NCBI GenBank assembly: GCA_949130495.1
Contig: OX422219.1
Coordinates: 270,491,111-270,555,110 of the forward strand
From: Sambucus nigra
Lineage: Eukaryota; Streptophyta; Magnoliopsida; Dipsacales; Adoxaceae
Length of the DNA: 64,000 nucleotides
Direction: 5' to 3'
How positions within the stretch are numbered: position 1 is the stretch's first letter; every line of letters begins with the position of its first letter. This document shows, piece by piece, positions 56,181-64,000 of this stretch. A model generated the notes under the pieces. It did no database searches. It was not told where the DNA came from and saw nothing but the letters and a program-made list of their open reading frames with translations. The translations under genes and the position numbers were made by a program.

Positions 56181-57692
56181 TGATTAGGCATAAATTCTTC
56201 CCATTTATTCCCTTAATTTAGAGGATTTCATCGCTCTGCAAAGTGTAATTCGAGTGGATTTATCTCATACCATTGTTATTGACATTTTATAATTAGTACG
56301 CCGAGTTTCGTCTATTTCCTATCTATTTTGCAGGTATTTAGTGCTTAAGAAGGATCGAAATCCTATTCCGAGTTTCGAACCAAAAGTTACAAATCTTCAA
56401 AGAAATACGAGGAAAAGTTCCTGAAAATAGGGAACCGAACTGAAGAGGAAGAAAAAAGAATCGATCCAATACTGGGAAACCTCCTGTAAAGCCTGAAGAT
56501 ATGGAACCGAATCGAAGAGGAGAAAAAACGAACCGATCCCATCCTTAAAGAATTTCCTGTAAAGCACGAAAAGATGGCACCGAACCGAAGAGGAGGAAAA
56601 ATGAACCGATCCTATGCTTGAAGAACCTCCTGTAAAGGTTGTCAAAGATGAAACCGAACCGAACCCCCTTAATAGGATCAGTTCGGGTATCAAAAATTCA
56701 AACTCATCCATTTGTAAAATTAGAGTCCTGCATGGTTGGAACTCTTAGAAATCGTAGATTATAAATGGTAAACACCTCCCAGACATCGGGGGCTTCTAAT
56801 TCATTAGGGAAGCTTTGTAATTAGTTTAGAGAAGACAACAACAAAGAAACCCTAGTTTTTATTCCAATTTTACAATTCAAGTAATACCATTATAATTCTT
56901 GCTTTCATTATTGCAGTAGTTACTTCTCTAATAGCAATTTTATCATTCTTCATCTTCATTTATTAGTAAACATATTTTCTTTCATCCAAAACGTGTTTTA
57001 TTCTACTTTTTATACGTCTGGCTATGTTTTCAAGGGTCGGGGTGCATGAACCCCACCCGATGTAATTCATGATAGTGGAAATAGAAGTAGGAATTAAAAC
57101 CTTAGATAAATTGTATCGTAGTTCATGCAATACTACTTTAATTCAACCTTTGCTTACATACTGTGCGGGCTACGATCCCTGATATGTGTAATACTTAGGA
57201 GAAATAAAGACCGAATTTTAATTCAACCTTTGCTTACGTAATGTGCAGGATACGATCCCTCATATATGTAATACTTAAGAGTATTAAAAAGTCGGATTCA
57301 TTTAAAGCTTTAATTCTTAATCTAGTATCTTATGAGGTGAATTACTAGGGTGTTGGGGATTGTAACCCGACCTATCTTTCTCCTTTCATAGTTAAATTTT
57401 TAGTCAAGTCATTCGTAATTCTGCAGTAGAATAATTGCATTTCATTTATTCATAATTTCATTAGTTAATTATTTTCAAAATTGCATATAGTTGTAGTTAT
57501 TTCTAAATCAAATCATCTTTTCCTTCTTTTTAGAGTCAAAGTTAGGTTACCTTCATCTTTCTAACGTCGTTACGACTTTATCATCCTATTTCCCTGAGGA
57601 TCGATACCCGACTTATCGAATTATTACTTGAGCGACAGGCTTACACTTGAGCCTAAATAGCACGCACACTAGACACATTTGTGGTCACATCA
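56181..57692 (+). repeat. A2 3' LTR
   Basis: Starts TGATTAGGC and ends GTGGTCACATCA. It contains a motif region at 56431-56690 (three imperfect units of about 80 bp with ACCGAA-GAGGA and AACCGATCC), a TATA box TATAAATG at 56760, and the same roughly 95-bp duplication as A1 (57135-57290). Confidence 0.85.
56431..56690 (+). promoter_or_regulatory. palindromic/tandem motif array in A2 LTR
   Basis: Three to four units with GGAACCGAA, CGAAGAGGAG, AACCGATCC and CCTCCTGTAAAG, ending in ACCGAACCGAACCCCC and GGATCAGTTCGGG. The array ends about 70 bp upstream of the LTR TATA box. Confidence 0.7.
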
Positions 57693-57859
57693 GCAAGCAA
57701 CAACACATGGTATATACAAGTAAGAATAAAATAACATCCAAATAAAACACAATGAAGGCAAAAGATATTTATCATTTCATTTTAAAAGGTGGGGCAAGCA
57801 CTTACAAGGAGTACAAAAGAATAAAAGAAACAAGACATTGAAAAAGGTAAAAAATATCC

Positions 57860-59440
57860 TAGGATAATCTACTTATCACGAGTCTCTTTCTCTAAAACAA
57901 CCTTGATCTGGTCGGTCGACGACCAATTCTTCTTCTTTCTCCAAATTTGGAGGGTACCTAGTAGCATGTTGGTCAAAAAACTCAGTCTCAGTGGAAACCC
58001 CAGCCTTTTCTAGGTTATTATCCCATCCCTTTTTGCAAATGGCCTTCTAGACGAAGCCCAATTTCTTCTAGGTGTTGGAAAAGGCCTTATCACAACCTAT
58101 CTCAAAGGCAAAGTAGTTGGCTTCCAACGTTGCATCTAAGGACTGGGAAAACTCTTTATTGGCCTTTTCCAGTGCCTCAACCTTGTTCTTCAGAGTGGCG
58201 ACCTGAGCATTCATGGCTTTTATGGTAGCATCATTCTCTTGGGCCTTCTTCTGGGTACCATCTAGGGCCTTTTATGCCCCCTCCAATTCCCTCTTTAGGT
58301 CAGCCATATATTTTTTATTTGGTCGGACCTTTTGTTAAAAATATTGATGAAGTCCACTAATAAGGAAAGGAAACACACTTAACACAAGGAGATTTAAAGT
58401 GGCAAAAACAAAATGAAGTATTTTGACACTTATAAGAGAGAATGTATGGACAATATGCATGACCAACCTATTCATGGATAGTCTAAAACCCATATACTTG
58501 TCGATAAGGAGACAAGCTCCCCTCAGGAGTTCAAGATCTAATTCTAGATGTTTGGCCACAATCCCTTAAATTATTCCCTTCCCTTCGTTATTGGGGGCTT
58601 CTTACAACTTCTGGGTCGTTAATTGAATAACAAGATTGGTTTTTACCTTGCTCTTTTTAGAAGGCTAGGCCTGCATCTTCTAGAGGGAATCCCCAAAGCC
58701 ACGAAGTTAAGGGGAGCCTAACCTTCTTTCTTTTAGATGGTTATGCATTCTGTGAAGTGAGGGCAAGGGCAGCCCCCGTCAGATTAGGTATTTTCCTCTT
58801 CGTCTCTATCCCATACTCAGAAGATGTGGGGATATCTGTTGGGATAATGGGGATGTTAATGAACACAAAAGAGCTTAAAGGGATGGATTTTTAAATTTTT
58901 TGATAGGCAAATCCTTTTAGAATCTCTAGTTTTCGATCCATAGTGCAAACAACAAATGTAGTGGTGGTGGAGGTATAAGAGATCATGAAGAAAGATAATC
59001 TAGGATGATTGGCATATGTCAAATGTCAAAAAGATTGAAGAACTCCACCACAAACTACTAACAAAAAAGGAACGACAGTTAGAATAAGGAGATTTAAAGA
59101 TGAAAAATAAATAAATAAAGTAGTTCGGGACTTATAAGAGAGTGCATAGATGGTATGCATGACCAACTTGACCGAAGACAAGCTAGCGACCAGAGATTGG
59201 TCAGTTGGAAGATAACCTCCCCTAGGGAGACCAATAACCAAGTATGGTTGTTTGGCCACAGAACCGTAAGTTTGGCCTATCCCTTTGTTACTGGGGGCAT
59301 CTACCGACTTTAGGTTCGGTAATTAAATATCAAGTCTTATTTTTCCCTTGACCTTTTTAGAAGGTTAGGCCTTCATCTTCTGGAGGAATCCCCCATTGCT
59401 GCGAGGTTAAAGGTAACCCTAACCTCCTTTCTTTTGCATG
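57860..59440 (-). pseudogene. T2 antisense ORF remnant with internal duplication
   Basis: The minus strand at 58310-57880 reads as a coiled-coil-like stretch (DATIKAMNAQVATLKNKVEA, LEKANKEFSQSLDATLEANY), then KAICKKGWDNNLEKAGVSTE and NLEKEEELVVDRPDQG. Segments 58335-58760 and 59035-59460 are a diverged tandem duplication, about 700 bp apart: both read MAK-x-L-L-RG-L-D...S...LVMH. It corresponds to the antisense ORF of T1. Function unknown. Confidence 0.55.
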
Positions 59441-59539
59441 GGTATTCCTTGGTTGAATCAACAATACATGATATCTTGATACTCCTCTAACTTATGGATC
59501 GACCTCCTAGGGTAAAAACGTATCCCGAGGTCGACTTTC

Positions 59540-60330
59540 TTGAATCTATATCTGATTAAAATTTGAGTCCATGTACTCAATGGGTACTATACCATCAACT
59601 AAGTAAACCAACACATAATCTCTAGCCCTTTTCAAATACTTGAGAATGTTCTTTACCTGGAGTCTAGTGTTCTTCACATGGGTTAGATTAGAATCCATGC
59701 CGATGATAATGGCAAAGAAGATATCCAATCTTGTACACACCATAGCAAATATGAGGCTCCCAACGCCGAAGTATAAGGTATATTCCTCATCCTCTCTATC
59801 AGATCAGGTTTCTCAAGACATTAATCCTTATATAAAGAAATTACATGCCTAAAAAGGAGAAACCCTTTTTCTTGGAATATTGAATGATCAACTTTTCAAG
59901 AACATCATCAATATAAGTGGTTTGGGATATTCCCAACATCCTTTTTTTCTATTATGCATAAGCTTAACCCTAGTGATGTGATTGTCTTATTCTAAGTCCT
60001 TCGTGATGAACTTATACTAGATAATACACCCATATCATTTTCGATTAGGAAATTATCATCCACATATAATACTAGAAATACCTCCATTTTTTCATCATGC
60101 TTCTTATACACACATGTTTCATCCTAACAACGATCAAAACCAAAAGAATTGATTGTTTGATCAAACCGAATGTTCCAAAACCTCAGTTCTTGCTTAAAGC
60201 CATAAGTTGATCTCTTTAGCTTGCACATCTTGATTTCCTGGACATTCGTTATGAATCCCTCAAGTTGCATCATACTGATGCACTATTACATGCACATGAC
60301 AATGGCATGCTATCATTTTTTATTTTATGT
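59540..60330 (-). pseudogene. Ty1/copia reverse transcriptase/RNase H remnant
   Basis: The minus strand contains, from 60290 down, a CVYKKHDEKMEVFLVLYVDD-like region around 60050-60100 (catalytic Y-V-D-D, decayed), a frame change, SYLLWCVQDWI or in the right frame MVCTRLDIFFAIIIGMDSNL, and VKNILKYLKRARDYVLVYLV (59743-59580). These match the copia MICTRPD and AVK-ILKYLK-T-D motifs. Truncated on both sides, no LTR seen. Confidence 0.8.
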
Positions 60331-60492
60331 CCATCATCAGTACACCATTGTCAGTCGTACTCAATTCACAGGTGTCTTAGAAGGATAATATTGTAAATTT
60401 CCCATGTTAAGCACGTGAATTATAAAACAGAGAATAAATAAAAGGAATACAAAGCACTTAAATAAGATGCTTACTTCAAATGATTAAAAATA

Positions 60493-60544
<52 letters not shown>

Positions 60545-60545
60545 T
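60493..60545 (+). repeat. AT/GT/GC compound microsatellite
   Basis: About 9 AT units, then about 13 GT units, then GCGCGCG. Confidence 0.9.
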
Positions 60546-61280
60546 AAATGATTAAAACATAAGCGTAGAAATTAAATGCCAACAAGTGTTTCTACCCCAA
60601 TGCCAATAACACTTAAACCATAACCACAAAAAAAATCAATGACAACACCACCTTCACCCAAATCATTTTGCTTGTCAAAACCCCCCAAAAATCATTAATC
60701 TCCCCTTCAAAACCCCAAAATAAATATAAAATGTGTCTGATATAACCCATGTCCTGGCAAAATAACTTTAAAAAATGTAAATATTGAAATTTAACACATT
60801 AAACAAACAAACCCACATACACTTAGTACCAATTACTCGTGTGAATATTCATATCCACAGAAATCACCATATCAATACCCTATATATAAAGGTGGACAAA
60901 AAATGTTGTTAAAAAAGTAATGCTAATTATAAGTAGAGTAATTATAAAACATCAAACTTATCCATGGAAAAATTAAATACTAAAACAAATACCTCATCAC
61001 AAAGAGTTAATAATAGAATCTCAAAATCCACAATCAAATATGGAGACTTAAATTTGCATACCGTGACATATTTCTCTCCTTTGTATGATATTTTGGGTCC
61101 CTGCCATTTGTACTTGAATCTAAGAGAAGCCGTTATTATTACTCCTAGAAAACAAAACTACATATTTCTCTCATTTGTACAAACTTGATTAAAATGCATA
61201 AAATGATAAATACTCATTGAAAACATTTAAAGTGATATATCATTTATGTATCTAATAACGTGTTGAGTCATATTCGTGTC
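60546..61280. other. AT-rich region without recognised features
   Basis: Nothing with coding or repeat structure that I can support. Confidence 0.4.
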
Positions 61281-61289
61281 ATGTGATAC

Positions 61290-61640
61290 AGAGTTTGTTT
61301 TGAAATTCCCTTAATCTAAATATGATTGTGGCCATCAGGGATTTCTGACATGTCTCCTCGAGAGAGAAACTTGTGCATCCGTGGATCAAGGAAGAATGTC
61401 CTTTTTCCTCCACTCGCACGATTTTCATGGGATCCCACGGACTTAAATTGGTCATCGTCAAAGGGGGTGAAAATATAAAAACGAAGTTGCCAACCTATTT
61501 TAATCAAAATAGGAAAAAAGTGTAGCCGTCCCTGAAGAAACGACATAAAATAAAAATGGATGCTTACAAAACCAAATAGATCATGGGAAATAGAAAGGTG
61601 TTAGGCACCCATTCCGCCATTTCTATCTCTCTTGGGCTAT
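61290..61640 (-). repeat. possible dispersed plant repeat
   Basis: The phrase GAAAGGTGTTAGGCACCCAT at 61593-61612 is one I recall as common in plant LTR-retrotransposon-related repeats. A minus-strand opening (61546-61316) has the higher-complexity phrase FTPFDDDQFKSVGSHENRAS, but I cannot place it in a family. Confidence 0.35.
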
Positions 61641-61804
61641 CAAAATATTCTCCTCTTTCTCTAAAATGTAATTTGTGTGTATGATGTGTGCAGAGTAAAG
61701 TAAATGAGAAAATAAATTGTCATACTCAAGTCATGAAAAAGATGAAGATGAGTCATTTTAAGGAGTATAAATAAAAATAAAGACAATAATCTAAAAGGTG
61801 GCTG

Positions 61805-62080
61805 CAATATTAGCAACACGCCAGATCATAATCCATCATAAAGGATGGAATACGCATATGTGATGGGGCTGCTAAAAATATAATAAAGAGAAAATGTTAC
61901 GATATGTGCAATAGACCGGATCATAATCCACTACGATGAATGGATATGCATGTTTGACGGGATTGCAAAAATAAAAAAAATAAAAAAAGTATGAAAATAT
62001 AATGCAATGTCAGTAACACATCGAATTATGATTCACAATGAAGAAAGGAATACGCGTGTCTAACGAGGCTTCTATGAACA
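61805..62080 (+). repeat. three ~100-bp tandem units
   Basis: Units near 61808, 61905 and 62006 share GCAA/GTAACAC, ATCATAATCCA, GAATGGATATGCATGT-like and GGGGCTGC phrases, each followed by an A-rich spacer. Confidence 0.65.
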
Positions 62081-62087
62081 TATAAAC

Positions 62088-62089
<2 letters not shown>

Positions 62090-62143
<54 letters not shown>
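62090..62143 (+). repeat. GT microsatellite
   Basis: About 26 GT units. 62144-62980 holds only AT-rich sequence without a gene. Confidence 0.95.
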
Positions 62144-62146
<3 letters not shown>

Positions 62147-62991
62147 ATGCTAATAAAAAGGGGAATGACCAAAGTAAAAACAAATAAGAAAAGAGGACTC
62201 AAATCCCGATGAAGACTCGAGATGCCTACATCGACGAAAATGGCACCCACGTAGTTTGATAACATGCAAGGGTGGGATTTAACCCATAAATACAAAACTA
62301 GAATTTACTTTAGTTTGTTGGAAAGTGTGTAAAAATGTAGAAAGTGTAGGAAAAGGGGAGAAAAATTATAATTTGGGATTAAAGATCAAACCTTTTTTTT
62401 CTTTTTAGATTTATGGAACTATATTTTTTGTGTATAATTAATAAAATTAGATTATTGGAGTGAGAAGGTGATAAAATAGAAAAATGATGCAAAGAATAAA
62501 GAAAGTGTGATAAATGACACTAATTAAATTAGCTATAAAAAGGTAGAAGTAGACCTTCTATGAAACTTTGTAATAGATTTTTAAGGTGAAGTGGGATGAT
62601 TTGTTACGTTGATAGAGTGGTGGTGAGATGGTTGGAAAAGGTGGGGTGAAAGTGATGTGTGAAAATGTGAAGATAATGTTTGGAAAATAATATTTTTGGA
62701 AAGACACCGCACTGATTTCGGAGCAGGGTCTCTTGAGATCTCGAAAAAGGGGTCCTTGGGAATGAGGTCATGACCTCCTTAAATAGTAAAATTTTCAAGT
62801 TAAGTGATATATTGATCATCATAGGCCATGGCTTGGCTACAGAATAGCCCTAGCTTGCTAGCGAAGTAAAGTACTCCTCCCCCAATACGCAGAGGGTTAG
62901 GGGTGCCTATAGGTAGTCTAAAACGGACTTTTATGAGAAAACGGGCATAAAATGCAAATAGTAAGTTAGAATCACACACAACCATGATCAT

Positions 62992-63292
62992 TGAAAGGGT
63001 ATTCAGATCCCTATGAAAATGCATTGAGCCACTATTGGGTATGAGAGTTAACCAAAGTCAAACGAAGCTCGAAAATGCCCGGTGTTCTCTAGGAAGAGGT
63101 TTTGGATTAAAAAGGCAAGTACATGCGAACCATAAGCCCTATTCGCGCACGGTTGGGACTGTTGAAAAGGGTATTCAAAGCCTTATGAAATTGCATCAAG
63201 ATACTTCCGGGTCAGAGAGACTACCAAAGTCAAACGAAGCTCAAAAATGCCCGGTGGCATCTGGCTTAGGTTTTGGGGTAGGACTTAGAGTG
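62992..63292 (+). repeat. two-copy direct repeat
   Basis: About 100 bp repeated with a 173-bp period: GAAAGGGTATTCA, CTATGAAAATGCAT, CCAAAGTCAAACGAAGCTCG and AAAATGCCCGGTG appear at 62992-63083 and again at 63165-63255. Confidence 0.75.
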
Positions 63293-63383
63293 TAAGGGTG
63301 AAAAGGATCCAAGGAGATGTTTGAAGGGCACTAAGATGGGGTATATACAAACACCCTTGATGGGAAAGCTTAGAGAAAGCTTG

Positions 63384-64000
63384 TGACACCCCTCCTAATT
63401 AAATACCGTGTGATCAGTCCTTTATTAAATTATAACCAAGGTCAACGGTTAGTTCATTCTTAGCATCACTGTCACAAAAATAACTTTTCCAATTAAACAC
63501 CCTAAATAATTAAGCTAAGTGACAAAACCATTTTTAAGACATCAATTTCCAAGTTTCATTTGAAAACCAACATTCAAAACTTTACATAATTCATAGTTTA
63601 AGAATCACACAACAACTGTACTGGAACATATAATCCAAACAATTAATCATCCAACTAATTAATTCCAACTTTAAAACTTAAAGGAAAACATCTTGACAGT
63701 AATAAATCCTAAGGTATAAATACTGGAAATAAACGAATCACAATCTCCGATAAAACAACTGAATGATGGAAAAGGGCGACACAGGCCCAACTAGATAAAA
63801 TAGTGCTAGAAGTGGAATCAACAATGAGGTCGTCTAAGCAAGAGGCCTGCAACTCCTACCTAAGCTGCAGCGCGTTCCTTCGAAAGGATCCTATGCAAGA
63901 CGCCCCTGTGGCTGGGCACCTGTAATATATACATATATATATATACAAGAGAGAAGAGAAAATAGGTTACGGGTCAGAGCACGATTGTAAAACAGTTTAA
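63384..64000 (-). repeat. partial LTR-like sequence at window edge
   Basis: Begins TGTGACACCCCTCC, a common plant gypsy LTR terminal phrase; on the minus strand it would be the end of an LTR (...GGGGTGTCACA). The reverse complement of 63850-63990 matches 2686-2860. It continues past the window. Confidence 0.45.

Larger units (their letters stand above)
53066..57692 (+). mobile_element. A2, 3' half of a second Athila-like element
   Basis: From about 53066 the sequence follows A1's region after integrase: spacer, palindromic leader, TATA box, third ORF, AT-rich 3' region, hairpin block, purine tract and a 1512-bp LTR (56181-57692). No gag, pol or 5' LTR. It lies between T2 gag/protease and the T2 antisense ORF, so either it inserted and recombined or both elements were joined by a deletion. 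Confidence 0.8.
50640..59460 (+). mobile_element. second Tat-lineage element T2, split and rearranged
   Basis: Left part: the end of an LTR to about 50942, a primer site (50950-50970), gag and protease to about 53060. Right part: minus-strand coiled-coil ORF pieces at 57860-59440, as in T1. RT, RNase H and integrase are absent; the A2 remnant occupies the space between. No 3' LTR recognised. The left LTR start is uncertain. Confidence 0.6.

Noticed and set aside
61316..61546. Minus-strand frame with FTPFDDDQFKSVGSHENRAS
   Set aside because: Higher complexity than the neighbourhood, but too short and unplaced; kept only as part of a possible dispersed repeat.

Overview
The window looks like nuclear DNA of an angiosperm, probably a eudicot. 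It is AT-rich, full of AT, GA and CT microsatellites, and built almost entirely from nested, decayed LTR retrotransposons of plant lineages (Athila-like, Tat, Tekay/Del chromovirus, Ty1/copia). I recognise one host gene, a HECATE/INDEHISCENT-type bHLH transcription factor at 47530-48045 on the minus strand. Species assignment is not possible from what I can see.

Layout. 1-2880 is LTR-like sequence, and related sequence recurs inverted at the right edge (63850-63990). 2885-6958 holds minus-strand remnants of Tekay-type pol. An Athila-like element (A1, plus strand, 6964-28462) sits inside the Tekay reverse transcriptase/protease region with an intact AATTC target duplication; Tekay resumes at 28468-29395. 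A1's gag is itself split by a second element in opposite orientation (B1, 9456-18422, minus strand). B1 has paired 1460-bp LTRs but no gag or pol. It carries an unknown 256-codon first ORF and a decayed third ORF related to the one A1 carries downstream of integrase. 29396-43521 is a 5'-truncated relative of B1 (B2, plus strand), interrupted by a Tat element (T1, 31533-41091) with an antisense ORF after integrase.

43740-46000 is a cluster of microsatellites and small inverted-repeat elements: two related foldbacks, one hAT-like MITE and one more foldback. 47500-48430 is the bHLH gene with a TATA box and a repeat-rich leader. 49220-50640 holds tandem repeats and a palindrome-rich block. 50640-59460 is a second Tat element (T2) whose pol is missing and whose place is taken by the 3' half of a second Athila-like element (A2, about 53066-57692). 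59540-60330 is a copia reverse-transcriptase remnant, and 60330-64000 is repeat-rich non-coding DNA.

The most interesting signals are shared by the four Athila-related elements A1, A2, B1 and B2. (1) Short palindromic motifs are clustered in each LTR. In A1, A2 and B1 the same element-specific motif recurs just upstream of the third ORF; in A1 and A2 it is followed by a TATA box about 100 bp before the ATG, which suggests a private promoter for that ORF. (2) An approximately 80-nt block with three predicted hairpins near the 3' end is conserved in all four although the elements are otherwise diverged. (3) A second polypurine-tract-like motif lies well upstream of the 3' LTR in all four. Together these suggest a retroelement group in which a gag/pol-less family (B) depends on an autonomous family (A) while sharing cis signals and the third ORF.
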